From NCBI GenBank assembly GCA_907164885.2, contig OU015495.1, positions 101,292,659-101,356,658 of the forward strand: 64,000 nucleotides of DNA. The letters are read 5' to 3'. A program made the position numbers and the translations under genes. The stretch is from Dolomedes plantarius. Its lineage: Eukaryota > Arthropoda > Arachnida > Araneae > Dolomedidae. Below, piece by piece: positions 12,471 to 23,529 of this stretch (positions are counted from its first letter, which is position 1; each line of letters opens with the position of its first letter). Below the pieces are notes generated by a model, which did no database searches, was not told the DNA's origin, and was given only the letters and a program-made list of their open reading frames with translations.

Positions 12471-12812
12471 ACAAGTTGCGGCCATTAATTTCCAGGACTG
12501 ATCTAATAACTCCAGAAAATATTACATGAAATACATACCCATTTAATATGTTTCGAAGTGACTCCCACCTGCCATAATGCACTTCTATGCTCGGCTGTAT
12601 GAGTTTCGGAAACAACTTTTTAAATCCTCATTCGGAATGCTCTTTAATGTGTACGTCACCGTTTTATTGATGACTTCGACATCCACAAATCTTCTTTCCT
12701 TCAGCAAATTGGCCCAGCATAAGGTCTTGGAGATGCAGAATCCTCTATACTCTCTGAACTTAGAACCGGCAGACTTGCTGAAGGGAACAAGATTCGCTGA
12801 AGGGAACAAGAT
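12471..12812 (-). pseudogene. Mariner transposase C-terminal remnant
   Basis: Read on the minus strand, the sequence gives VTYTLKSIPNEDLKSCF followed, past a stop, by KCIMAGGSHFE. This matches the C-terminal region of mariner transposases (usually L..IP...F..CF...R..KCI...G.YFE). The segment 12471-12690 is closely repeated at 34251-34450, so both are copies of the same family, here truncated and broken. Confidence 0.7.
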
Positions 12813-13166
12813 TTGAGGATGTCGAAGCCATCAAGAAAACTGTTCATTTCGCAAAAATAAGAACAGACGCATTTATTCAAAAATTGTATTTCTTTGAATG
12901 ATGTAAAGAAAAACAGGAAAATGTTTTTCGCCATTTGCTGAAAAGAGGCTTGGTGCAATGTATTGTGATGCTCGAAGTCTCTTTCAGCAGGACAGAAGAA
13001 TTGCTAAATAATTTTAAGGCATCCGTACACCTTTAAAACGGAATTTTCCATCAAAATATAGATCTTATTTTTTTGCAAGAACATTTTAAAGCCTAATCTT
13101 TTATCTTCCTAATTCTGTTTGGATTTATAGATCTGGGGAATTTTAGTGCGAAAATAGTTATTTTAA

Positions 13167-13410
13167 CCCTTATAGGGGACGCCGTTTGCACAATGCAAAC
13201 GCCTAGATGTAGTTCTTTTTTTCCACTTACATTCGATGTAATCCAGTTAAATGAGAAGAAAAATAGTTAGTGCTGCCATCTGTTACCAGTTTAAAGAAGT
13301 AAAGCATTTTGCAATCTTTAATTGGAAAATGTTTCAAAATTTTTTAGGTAAAAAATATAGGGAAAAAATCTGCACCTTGCAAATGGGGGAGGTTGGTGCC
13401 ACTGAAAGGG
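13167..13410 (+). mobile_element. piggyBac-like MITE, TTAA|CCCTT...AAGGG|TTAA (244 bp)
   Basis: The segment is flanked by TTAA at 13163-13166 and 13411-13414. It starts CCCTTATAGGGG and ends CTGAAAGGG. A near-perfect palindrome, GTTTGCACAATGCAAAC, lies 18-40 bp from the left end. The reverse complement of 53794-54035 aligns along the whole length, defining a two-copy family here. CCCT ends and TTAA targets are typical of piggyBac-derived MITEs. Confidence 0.8.
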
Positions 13411-13414
13411 TTAA

Positions 13415-13767
13415 CCATTAGATGACTGGAGGCCCATTTCGCCGCTTACCCAAAAGACCGTTCCGGCCAAGAACGAGATGTGTATTTCCTTTCCCCCACA
13501 GAACAACCTGATGATCGTACTGAAATTTGTCACGATGGGGTGCGGCCCCACTATCAGCAGTTCCCACTATTAGTATCAAGTCATAAAGTACACAGGGATA
13601 GGTTCTAGACAATAAAAGACAATCGAACAGATAACATAACGACATTGCGGTGACGTTGAACTGCTAGTATAATGGCCATCTACCAGGCACTAGCGGGGGA
13701 AATCCAGGGGAATTTCGGCCGGCCGCCTGGTCTTCTCAATGTTCACCCGGCTTCGGCCTTCAGAGGG
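13415..13767. mobile_element. Possible second TTAA element adjacent to the MITE
   Basis: The block between TTAA at 13411-13414 and TTAA at 13768-13771 begins CCATTAGATGACTGGAGGCC and ends CGGCCTTCAGAGGG, which can be aligned only loosely as inverted repeats. It is clearly richer in GC than its surroundings. A 75-codon minus-strand frame here (13418-13645) is unrecognised. Confidence 0.35.
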
Positions 13768-14383
13768 TTAAAGTAAGAAATGTGATATAAAGTTATTTTT
13801 AGAAATTTCTCAAACTGATTTTTCATCGTTTCTCTTTCCGCAAAACTTCCAATAGCAAAAGAGTTACACTTAAAATGCCTTAAAATTTTGCATACTTTAC
13901 CTATAAATGTTTTTAAAGGGACTATGCTCATGACTGCAGATTAATTAGATTTTTTTGTTTACATAGGTATGAATTGCAAGCGACAATGAACTTTAAGTGA
14001 TTTTTCTGTATATCAGTACTTTAACTGTTACAGACTCTGAGACGAGTATAATCCCGAGAATGCTCTATTTCCCCGAGAAAATTATTGTCGTCATTCTCCA
14101 ATATATAAAATGCCAATATATTTATTTGTTTTTGAGTTATCATGTTTTGCGGGAATGTTGAATTTTCACGCATTTTTTTCCCAGTGTTCCCCCTGAAAAA
14201 AATATTTTAATGTAACAGCTAAATTTTTTATGCATTTTTCCAAGTTTTAAATTACATGTTATTATAAAATATAAATAAAATGACAAAATTCAAAAGGATT
14301 TCAAAAAGTCACTTCCGAAGGCGCACGGATACCTTAAAAACATAATACAGGGTCAGCTCAAATGAATGACCGGATTTTAAATA

Positions 14384-14411
14384 CACTCTGTGACAAAAAA
14401 TATATCCACCC
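14384..14411. mobile_element. Solitary Tc1-like terminus
   Basis: CACTCTGTGACAAAAAATAT after a TA resembles the CACTC-type TIR of the Tc1 element at 57018-59855. No partner end was found nearby. Confidence 0.3.
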
Positions 14412-14450
14412 ACAATGAAACTAGCTACTATCACGAAAAGCTACTATCAC

Positions 14451-14703
14451 GAAAATTTACTTGGCAGAACTGCTGGTTTGACTCTCTAGGTTGTGAGTAT
14501 GGCAAAGTGTATTTTTATTGAATGCTAATATATATTCCGTACAAGTAGTACGTATGCTTATTGCTGTAAAAGCAAATTCTATATGTGCAACGAATTCAAT
14601 AAACATTGTTTCATGTATAAACTGTGTTTGTATCAAATTCATTTAGAGTGCCACTTCAAATTATATACACCCAAGTGCGGGTAGAAGTGAGCTATTCTCT
14701 ATA
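14451..14703 (+). repeat. ~250-bp dispersed repeat, copy 1
   Basis: The sequence from CTTGGCAGAACTGCTGG to GGGTAGAAGTGAGC is repeated at 56540-56793 with only a handful of differences. It contains an AATAAA signal (about 14598) but no coding frame. It could be a solo LTR or a MITE; no target duplication was evident. A 16-bp direct duplication, GCTACTATCACGAAAA, stands at 14424-14456. Confidence 0.8.
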
Positions 14704-14883
14704 TAATGATCCTATGTTTAAGGTATGTATACGACTATTGCATTCTTTACATTTTCCTATGAAAATGGGATCATTTATTCATACTGTAATTTCACGTAAA
14801 AATTTATATTTTTCTACATATAAAACTATTTTTTGTGCATTACTACTTACTGCATCGAGAAAAAAATGTATTTTTCGACTCAC

Positions 14884-15067
14884 CTCTTTGTTAAGAAAGC
14901 AGTAAAGGAGTGATATAAAGAAGCCCTGTGCTGCTGAAAGACCATGCGTCGTATATGACCACATAGCGAACTGCAGTGGGGTCCCTTCCAGAGGACCGGG
15001 CACTATGTCCATTATGTTTGTTATTCCTAATAAAGGCAGCAATAGAAGAGCTGCTCTGACAGCTTTT
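14884..15067 (-). CDS. Class B GPCR exon: TM6-TM7, PDF receptor-like
   Basis: This 184-nt exon begins after acceptor ACTTTTTCAG and ends at donor GAG/GTGAGT. One base completes arginine and 61 codons follow. It starts KAVRAALLLLPLLGITN, containing the TM6 PLLG motif, then a short third extracellular loop with WSYTTH, then TM7 QGFFISLLYCFLNKE, matching the family QGF...YCF.N.EV signature. The phase-0 break just before the Val of that signature is a typical class B intron site. The LLPLLGITN and WSYTTH motifs point to the PDF receptor, a Gs-coupled circadian neuropeptide receptor; a CRF/DH44-type receptor is the alternative. C-terminal tail exons, expected at lower coordinates, were not found. 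Confidence 0.93.
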
Positions 15068-17217
15068 CTGAAAAAGTAAAATGTATTAGGGACTTAGATG
15101 GAGTATTTTAGTGTTTTTTTTTTAAAAAAATACATATTATTAAGCTAATTTTGCATGCATCAAGCATAAAGTTATTCCATGAAATCATTCTAAGCTTAGA
15201 TACATTAAGCTAAAACACATTTTAACTGCATACATTTTAGGGAATGTGAAGTAAATCTCAGAGACTTTATATATAACTGTATATTACTATTCAACCGAAA
15301 AACTGGGATTTAGTTTTATAGGTGATTAATGATCAAAGTTTCTGCACAGCATTCAGATACATGATTCTATTGTTCAGTCATGTTTGTAGGACTTGTATGC
15401 TGAAATTTTCAGTAATGTAGATTAAAATAATTTTATTAAAATTAAACCCCTTTCAGAGCCTCGGTAGGAATTTTACTTTCAATGGAGTAGTAAACCAATA
15501 GTGATGTGTGCGTCAAAATATATCTGAATTTATGTAAAAAATTAATACACAATAAGTTTTATCATATAAATTTGAACCATTTAACACTCGATTAATTATT
15601 ATAGTTTGTCATCGGCCAACTATTTTTTTACTTCTTTTTTTCTCGTTCTTAATCCTATATTTCATATGAAGAAAATGTTTGCAGTTATTTCAAGAGTTTA
15701 GTCTTTTATTATTGAAACGTTTGTTTTTAAAGTATGAATGAGGATGAGACACAGATAATTTATCTTTTTATATAATTTTAAAGTATGATTCTCATTTAAA
15801 AGTCAGTTCCCTTTAATTTAAAAATGGAGTCCTATAGCAAGTTTCTTAGAAGTTTACTGTGGTTTCTGCTTCCTCTCTGCGATCCTTAATCTTTGCGCTT
15901 TTAACGAGAAAGCGGTCATTATGTTTACCTTGAGGATATGCTGTTATTATGAGCAGTTTATCTCAAACTGATATTTCCAGAACTTGTCATCTCTATTAAA
16001 GTTATAAATGTCATGCTAACTGAAAGGCGAAATGAACCTTCCGAAACGAAAGGAAGACAGAGCCAAAAATAACCTATAAGCAAATGAAATAACTCATGTT
16101 TCGAATTTGAAAGCACAAAATTGCGTTTAAAAAGTTTGGAATGTAGTAATTCCTGTGAATTTAAATACTCAGATTATTAAATTAAAGGCTTTAAGCTATG
16201 TAGTATGTACATATGCGTATATACTCTCCCTTCAGTTTTTTAATTCAATTGCTTTTTACTAGTTTGAATGTGGGGTTATGCCAGAGTTAGATTTCTTAGT
16301 GCTGTCCCGCTAGCTGTTGCCTTACAGCACAGTCCGCTAAATTTTCCTTTTATCAGAGACAAGCCATTATGGGGATCATTAATTATTGATAAATTCAATG
16401 TGAAATAAAACTGAATTAAGAGTTGGAAACGTTAAAGGGATGTTTTATTGATATATGGAAATATCCTATTAAGCAAATTATAATCAGTTAGAGAGCAGTT
16501 TAGATAAATAAAATTGTATTATATAATTGATAATTTTTATGATAACCCTATCATTAATAATTTATAAAATAAATGATGTAAATATTTCTTTTCAGAGATT
16601 TATCTTGAATCGCCGCTCTTAAGGAGCATTTTAGGGACAAGTGAGTTTAGCAAGTAATTAAAAGTTCTACAGTAAGTAAAAAAATTTCGTAAAAGCCATT
16701 GTTGTTTTTCAGTTAAAAAGACAGTATTCAGTTCAAATGCCCCAGAGGCCGAATTTCAAAAGTGACCATTGAATAAATTTTACATCTCAGGGAAACGTTA
16801 CAGGTGATGGTCATGTCTAGTATGTATTAATCAAACATTTTAAATCTGAAAAAAGTATTATTTTTCAAAAACATAGAACCAATTTAAAGAATTTTCATAA
16901 TCTAAGAAGATTTGATTTTGGTGGCCTTAAAATGAGAGGTTACAGGTTACTGAAAACATTATTTTCATATTTTTGGAAAACCATATTTAAATGTAGATTA
17001 GTCTAATAATTGATATTTATTTACATCACCTTTTTATTTGATTATAAGTTATAGGGTTATGGCGAGAAAAATCTGTAGGTGTATTTGCATTAAAATATAT
17101 TTGGGTTGTTTGCACTCTCATTTTATTTTTACTATTTATAAAAACTTACTAGTTTAAGCTGTACAGTGTTTGAGCTCAAATAAAAAAAAGATACTTATAT
17201 TTATAGGATTTTCTTAC
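15068..17217 (-). other. Receptor intron between TM5/ICL3 and TM6 exons
   Basis: This 2150-bp AT-rich stretch lies between two in-phase receptor exons, with GT (GTAAG) at the upstream border and AG at the downstream border. I see no further exon, RNA gene or recognisable mobile element inside it. Confidence 0.8.
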
Positions 17218-17303
17218 CTGATCTGTTGAAATTCGCTGGATGTGTTTACTTGGACTTTCATTAAAACTACACAAACTATATTTAATAGTATCACAAAGTT
17301 TAT
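17218..17303 (-). CDS. Class B GPCR exon: TM5 and third intracellular loop
   Basis: This 86-nt exon lies between acceptor AATTTCAG and donor GTAAG. It encodes INFVILLNIVCVVLMKVQV followed by NTSSEFQQI and two bases of an arginine codon; the exon at 14884-15067 supplies the third base, giving IRKAVRA. The segment is TM5 followed by the basic third intracellular loop, the G-protein contact of class B receptors. Frame and phase (0 in, 2 out) agree with both neighbours, which is strong evidence that these are real exons and not chance open frames. Confidence 0.9.
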
Positions 17304-18327
17304 CTGAAATTCAACAGTTTTATATAAGATCTTATATATTTTTATTAAGGTCTAAAGACAAAATATTACAAATATTTGTAAAAATGGTAAACATGATAGA
17401 ATGAAAATCGAAAATACAAAAATTGCATTCTGGGAGTTTGTATCTAATTAAGTAATTTTTCTCGCATATGGTAACTTTTTATTAATTTTAGAGAGATGTT
17501 ATATCACTACAACGATAATTGATATTTTATGCTTGTTAATACTGAGTTTTATCAGGGGGCTCCAATGCAACAGATGAATTCTGAAATATGTATTAATATT
17601 ATTACTTAATTCGATAAGTCATTGCGATATACGTAGGTAGCAACAAAATTTCCCAATTTCCACTAAACAAAAACTCTGAAATTACTTAATGGGGAATTTT
17701 TCTTACTTTAAAAGCAATAAACTTATCAAAGAATTGATTGCACAAGTACAACACATGCTTATCTTTGGTCCTAAGTCGTTTATCCAAACAAAACAAGATT
17801 CACTTATAAACTTCAAGAGATAAACGATAAAACACATTTCGCTTTTAAATGTTTGAGAAACTTATGCACATTTGTTATGTCTGATGTCTATAATACTGCT
17901 AACTGAAACGTGCATTTTACGAGTTATAGTTTGATCTTAAAGATAAACGGACTGTAACTTACAACCTGCTGAACAAACCAAATTCCTCATCAAAATAAAT
18001 TTAGGAAACAGGCAACAGGAACTAATAACTGATTTCACGAAAGCAGTATTTTAGCATTGCACAGAGATGGAATATAAATGCAAAGTTACTGGAAGAGTTT
18101 TTGAAATCACCTGTAAACTTTACAGTTTAGAAGGACAAATATGCTAAACATATTCGAAACTGCTTATTATTTGACTACCTGATTGTAAATTTAACGTTAA
18201 TACATAAAATTTCTCTTAGTGCAACTTTCTTGATGTTTTCGAGTAATTTATCTAATTTAACTAGTGGTTTTCTTCTTTTTGATTGGCTGTTTCTCAAGTT
18301 GGTTCAGTAAATTTCAGTTCTGTAACT

Positions 18328-18668
18328 CAGTGGTCCCCAACCCCCGGGCCGTGGACCGGTACCGATCCGTGGATCAAATTGTACCGGGCCGCCCAAGGAA
18401 CATTAAAGTATTTCCATTTTTTTTACTGCGGTGCATTTCTCTCGGGTTAGTGCGAATTTGTCGGGTTTGTGTAAATTTATACCTTTGTAACAGAAGAAGA
18501 AATCTTGCAACTATTTTAAATTAGTTTATTGTTTATTAAACATTTCAAAATTATGAGTTAAAATTGAAGTCATAGCCCCCCTCAGCGGGCCGCGGTAAAA
18601 TTATCAAACGTTGACCGATTATCAAACGGATTATCAAACGTTGGCGATTAAAAGGTTGGGGAGCACTG
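18328..18668. mobile_element. hAT non-autonomous element (341 bp)
   Basis: The ends CAGTGGTCCCCAACC and GGTTGGGGAGCACTG are inverted repeats with one mismatch, characteristic of hAT elements. The 8-bp flanks CTGTAACT and CTGTAAAA agree at 6 of 8 positions, as expected for an aged hAT target duplication. The GC-rich ends (CCGGGCCG, GGGCCGCGG) stand out from the AT-rich intron. Confidence 0.88.
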
Positions 18669-19456
18669 CTGTAAAACTGACTGACTGACTGATTGATGAC
18701 TGACATATAACGCTGGATCTAAAGGGCTGAAATTTTGAATAGCGATTATTCTTATAGTGTAGGGTTGCATTAAGAAAGATTTTTGAAAAATTACTCTTAG
18801 ATTTTTTTAAATTAAATTTTTAATCTGTTTTTATAACATTATTTAAAATTTGCATTTAAAATATTAATTTGAGGGTTATAGAATTCATATTGCGAGAAAG
18901 ATCATAAAAATTCCTTTATTTTGAAATCTTTTTCAAATCTTTACCTCGATTTTCTGATTTTTGGTGAATTTTTAAAGATTAAATTTTAGAATTTAATTTA
19001 TTAAATGCTGCTCACGTGATTTCTTTTCTTTTTGTCATATTAACTTTACAAAATTAATTATGTGCCACGTGCAAAACAACGAAATAAATTGGCCAAAAAA
19101 ATATTAAACTACGGTAAAAGATGAAATTTAACCACTGGACTAATTGAGATGGAATTTTTTTGAGAATTTAATTCAAATTAGTATGTTTTATGGATATTAA
19201 ACATACAAATTAATTGCATACATTGACTGTTGTATTTAATTTGAATATTTTCTTCTACTTATTCTTTTTATAAAAATATCCGTTACGATTTTTTTATAAA
19301 TATATTTTTTTGTAGTTTTTTGGCATTAATTGCACACATTTACAGTTGTATTTATTATAAATATATAATTTTGTTTTGTTGACATTAATTGCATACATTG
19401 ACCGTTGTATTTAATTTGAATATATTCCGTAGCGAAGCACGGCGGGTATTCAGCTA

Positions 19457-19457
<1 letters not shown>
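18669..19457 (+). mobile_element. Helitron-like element, 3' end at CTAG
   Basis: The segment finishes with a small hairpin (CCGT-A-GC-GAA-GC-ACGG), about 11 nt and then CTAG followed by T, the classical Helitron 3' terminus. Near its left side is a CTGA-rich stretch and AACGCTGGATCTAAAGG, a start I associate with arthropod Helitron-like elements. Three diverged ~100-bp tandem motifs (ATTAATTGCATACATTGAC...) occupy 19190-19430. The 5' boundary is uncertain. Confidence 0.65.

Positions 19458-19504
<47 letters not shown>
19458..19504. repeat. (TA)n microsatellite
   Basis: Perfect TA repeat directly after the Helitron end. Confidence 0.97.
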
Positions 19505-19507
<3 letters not shown>

Positions 19508-19508
<1 letters not shown>

Positions 19509-19700
19509 ATTTTTTTAAACAAACAAAAAATTCCCCAAGGTGCAAAATTTCTCTCTCTATTATGCACAAGAATTAAAAAAAATTCTTCAAATCCAAATTG
19601 ACAATCCTTGGAATTGTCGATTATCCTTGAAATAACACATTTACTCCATGTGTTAACATTGATGTGACCGAATTCAATAAGGTTAGTACACATCAGTCGT
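19508..19700. mobile_element. Fragment of TTAA-type MITE
   Basis: It shares CCCAAGGTGCAAAATTTCTC, a GTTAAC-like block and CAATAAGGTTAGTACAC with 9434-9573. Its left end is replaced by the TA microsatellite, so only the right portion remains. Confidence 0.65.
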
Positions 19701-19993
19701 AAGTCTGAACCATCCAAAAAATGACAATTTCAACTACAATTTTCGAAATAATATCGAAAACCTTTAATTCGGGGACAATGAAAATTTGTGAAAATTTGTG
19801 AAAACGGGGATAGTGAAAATGCTTAAAGTCTTTACAACTGGTCTCTATGATACAACTGCATGAATTTTAAAGATGTAAAATGAGTATAAATGAACTTAGA
19901 ATTTTATATCCACTAAGAATACCAATTTTTTCAAGTGATCTATGGTATTCTGCGTTCTATTAAGGCAAATTTATGGGCAATGTATAAACTTAC

Positions 19994-20063
19994 CGCAATG
20001 ATGCACATCCTTGGACCTTCCAGTATCCAAAAATAAGGACTTAATGAATATCCCCACCAGCAA
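19994..20063 (-). CDS. Class B GPCR exon: extracellular loop 2 and start of TM5
   Basis: This 70-nt exon has acceptor TTTTTTTCAG and donor GTAAGT. Its first base completes a valine codon and 23 codons follow: CWWGYSLSPYFWILEGPR and then MCIIA. The Cys-Trp pair is the class B hallmark in extracellular loop 2; that cysteine forms the disulfide with TM3. The WILEGPR motif at the top of TM5 resembles PDF receptors as I remember them. It leaves at phase 0, matching the next exon. Membrane protein; peptide-binding side of the receptor. Confidence 0.9.
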
Positions 20064-21169
20064 CTGAAAAAAAGTGATTTAATATGTTTTGAAGCTTTCG
20101 TTGATTTACAAGTAAAATAATGAGCTATTTGCTTTCCTTATAACCAGTGATGTTACTCTAGTCTCTTCCTGTAAACAGAAGTCTCATTATAATTTCAAAT
20201 TTACCTGAATCCCAGCATTATATATTTATGGAATATATTAAGGGAAATAGTTTTGTATGTGATAAAATTTGAAATTGACTCTTTTTGTTGAAATATTTAT
20301 TCTTAAGTAATTGTCTTAAAACTAGATATTAACGTTTTTCGTATCTGCAGCACATAGCTATACGTTATGGTCTTATGTTTTTTTCTTAAAGCATATTGCA
20401 AAGGAATCAGCTAAAGAAAAATTGTTCATTTAATTATGCATTTTCCGAGAAAGGATTTTATTTTTTCAATGTAAGGAAGAAACTTGATTTTCGCTGTTAG
20501 GGGTTTTGAATACTTTTTAGAAACATTTTTATGCAGATTTTTGTTATTTTTACTCTTTCTCATTTTATACTGCTTAACCGCTAAAATAGTTTCGCTAAAA
20601 TAGTTTAATTCTGCCCTAAACGGGCAGAATAGTTAGCTAAAGACATTAAAAGTTTTATCAACGTAATGAATATTTTCCAGCACATGACAAACATGCTGTA
20701 AAAATTTATATTAAGGGGTAATTCAATGCAATTCATTAAAATGAATGAAAATTTGGGAAAAGGAAAAACTTTCGGCCAAAAATGAAGCCAAGAAGCCTAA
20801 TCAAACAAAAAATAAACGAAATCACTCAGGGGGAAACTTTCCTCTTCTTTTCCGTACATGGGGAAAGATGTGTTCAAAAAAAGACTGAACATTTTAAATA
20901 GTGCGCCATTCAAATAGTGTAGAGAGAGCACTACTGCTACAAGGTACGCCTAGCGGAAGGATTTCGCAACAAACTGCCATTTGTCTTACTACACTAAGAT
21001 CATTATTTGTTGATGATTATTTGTTATCCGCCAAACTGAGCACGTGCACAACTTATTGGTCAGATTTGCGACACATTGAGAATCACAGAGTTTTAAGAAC
21101 AACGCCCGCGCGTGTGTGTGAAATTTTGCTGTAAACTTGGCAAAAATTTTACAGGAACTTTTCGATTAC

Positions 21170-21310
21170 TGAAAGGCCCCGGGCTGCCCCAATTGGTCGG
21201 CTGATCTGTACTGTCCGTCCGGCGCCCAGGCCCATAAGAAATTACCCGAACAGGTGAAATTCACCCTCGGCTGAGCTTGCAGGTTTTGCTACGCAGCGGC
21301 TGGGCTTCAG
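21170..21310. other. GC-rich block of unknown origin
   Basis: An abrupt GC-rich stretch (GGCCCCGGGCTGCCCC, GTCCGTCCGGCGCCCAGGCC) in AT-rich intron DNA. It has no reading frame or RNA gene that I can recognise. Confidence 0.4.
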
Positions 21311-21319
21311 GTTCACATA

Positions 21320-21650
21320 TGTCGTATGTCGTATAAGCTAAACGCTGAGGTCGACGTATCCTTGAAGAGTTTTCGATTTCTGAACCAAGTATACAGGAGG
21401 ACTGTATCAGCCACAGGCAATCCTCTGAGTGATTTAACCTTTTTAAAGCGGGGAGAATGTCAGTTTGTGAAGATTCTTAGGATGGACGGTCTTCCACATC
21501 AACAGACGACGAAAATTTCGAGAATGGTTCGATAATGGTTTGAAATTTAGATAATCGGATAACTTTCTGACGAAGCAGACATCGGCTTAGGATCCTGCCA
21601 TCAAACTTTGACTGAAAAACTTTACAATCCTTCTCGTCAGAGTAAAAATT
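21320..21650 (+). pseudogene. Mariner transposase N-terminal remnant
   Basis: Joining short frames on the plus strand gives LKSFRFLNQVY, then FKAGRMSVCEDS and, after a stop, DGRSSTSTDDEN. This is the order of the mariner N-terminal DNA-binding region and linker (K.F..L...Y, FK.GR.S.ED, GR.STS.TD). The rest of the gene is absent or unreadable. Confidence 0.68.
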
Positions 21651-22963
21651 CGTGCCATGTTTATTGTGGGACGATTAGAAAGGCGCCTATTTTGAAATCA
21701 GTTAGGTAGGGCTTGTTCAATGCAAATGGTAATGAAAACGTTCCTAAGAAATGGAGATGAGACATGAGATTATGGTCATGGGACTTTTTCCTGTTTCCCA
21801 AGAAGGTATAGGAAAATGCGATGAGAGAATTTCTGGCATCCCAGAAAATGCATCCCACGAATCATTTCGAAAATGGAATAAATGATGAAAACAGTGTTTC
21901 GTCAGTAGAGGGGATAACTTAGAAGGAGACAAATTAAAATTCTGTAAAATGGATTAAAATTCTGTAAAATGAGTAGTTCAGTCTTTACAGCAAAAGTTCA
22001 GTATTTTTTTTAACCTGTCTTGTATATCTAACTCTTTGGGAATTCTGCGGAACACACTAAAATGTACCTTACCAATGGAATAGTCACTAGCAAAAGGCGT
22101 AAAGTATCTCAATACTCTTTTGCTGATCTGCATGGTTTTAAGATATTTTTGCTTAGGTAATGTGTTAAAATTTATACTTTAAGGAGTTCAAGCGACCTTC
22201 AACTTCGAATTTATAATTTAAAATTATCAACTATTTACAAAATGAGAATAATTTGTATTATTTTTTAATACACTGAAGATCCTTAGAATTCAAATGAATG
22301 ATTTTTTGGCAGAATAATACCTGGTTTTCAAAAAGTTTTCAAAATTTCTAGCGTTTTTCAAATTCCTCCATGTGCGTTCCAAATCACTTAAAAAACCTTA
22401 ATTTTTTAATATAAGTTTACTGTTTATATATACACTTAATTGCGCATCGTTTTTGTATTATTCTAATGTCATAAATAATGATTATTATTTTAAATCGGCC
22501 TGTTATTTTTAATGTTTTTGCTTTATTTCATGGTCTATAAATATAAAAAATGTTTGTTGTTTTTTGACGAATGATTGAAAGTTTTGTGACAAACACTTCA
22601 GTTAACAATCCTGATACTTTAGGAAGAAATCGGATGAAAATGAATGCGCACGGAGCATTTTGAAAAATGCTAGCATTTTTTAAAAGAATTTTTTGAAAAA
22701 CAGGTCTTATCCTTCCGGAAAAATCTTGTTTGGGAGTTCTAAGTGTCTTCGCTGTAGTTGAAAAGGACATTAATTATTCTCATTTTTTCTACAAAGTAAA
22801 ATATTGAAAAATTTATAAAACGAGGTTGAAGTTCCTTGTCTCCTAAATCAAAAAGGAATGTTCAATGTGGTGTGAAAAAATGTTGTAAGAGAATAACCAG
22901 ATATGTTGCTGTATAATTCTTGGCAGTTTAATAATTTATAATATTATAAATTATAATGAATTT

Positions 22964-23040
22964 CTGCCAGAACCAGGCTATCGAACCTGGATCTTTTCCT
23001 CTCGGGATGGATGATTGAGCTAAATACTTGTTACTGAGCC
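22964..23040 (-). repeat. tRNA-derived SINE or tRNA pseudogene
   Basis: On the minus strand TAGCTCAATCATC resembles an A box and GGTTCGATAGC a B box, at roughly tRNA spacing, flanked by CCAGG/CCTGG arms. The acceptor stem does not close, so it is not a functional tRNA; a tRNA-derived SINE head is most likely. Confidence 0.45.
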
Positions 23041-23099
23041 AGTCTTACTTTCGGAAGTATTAGCTTCAATAAGATTACTCAATAAATGTGTAGAAATAT

Positions 23100-23248
<149 letters not shown>

Positions 23249-23465
23249 ATTTCCAAAAAAATGTAGAAAATTGTTGTGTGCGTGTTAACACTTTTATATT
23301 GTTATATTAAGAATTTTGGGGGAGTTTAATATTTTTCTATTATGAAGTTTTAAAGGATAAGTACAGCTTGACTGAAAACTTTCCTCATTATGGAGAAATA
23401 ATAAAATGGCACTTTAAACTTTAGCATGCTTTAAATATTTGAAAAGTTTACTGAAGAATACTTAC

Positions 23466-23529
23466 ACAGTAGGGGAATACTTTGTTACCATTACAGTTGA
23501 CCACATCAACACAAGTAGAAAAGGTAAAC
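23466..23529 (-). CDS. Class B GPCR exon: TM4 (PDF receptor-like)
   Basis: This 64-nt exon of a secretin-family receptor is bounded by a pyrimidine-rich acceptor ending TTTCTTTCAG and by the donor GTAAGT. It enters with two bases of a split glycine codon, encodes LPFLLVLMWSTVMVTKYSPT, and leaves with two bases of a valine codon that the exon at 19994-20063 completes. The hydrophobic run is TM4, just before the cysteine of extracellular loop 2. The preceding exon should end in a single G, probably within the usual Gly-Trp-Gly motif; I could not find it upstream in this window. The sequence is too short to recognise alone. The call rests on phase and content agreement with the next three exons. 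Confidence 0.82.

Larger units (their letters stand above)
13018..14333. mobile_element. TTAA-flanked transposon (1316 bp) hosting nested MITEs
   Basis: The left end GGCATCCGTACACCTT and the right end (reverse complement GGTATCCGTGCGCCTT) form inverted repeats differing by three transitions. TTAA lies immediately outside both ends (13014-13017, 14334-14337). No transposase is readable. A 244-bp MITE and possibly a second element sit inside it. Confidence 0.72.
17304..19993 (-). other. Receptor intron with hAT, Helitron and TTAA-element insertions
   Basis: This 2690-bp intron separates the extracellular-loop-2 exon from the TM5 exon. It carries a hAT element (18328-18668), a Helitron-like 3' end (to 19457), a TA microsatellite and a fragment of a TTAA-type MITE (19508-19700). 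The rest, 17304-18327, is AT-rich without a recognisable feature. Confidence 0.8.

Noticed and set aside
22964..23040. Functional tRNA gene
   Set aside because: Box-like sequences exist but the acceptor stem does not pair; treated as SINE or pseudogene.
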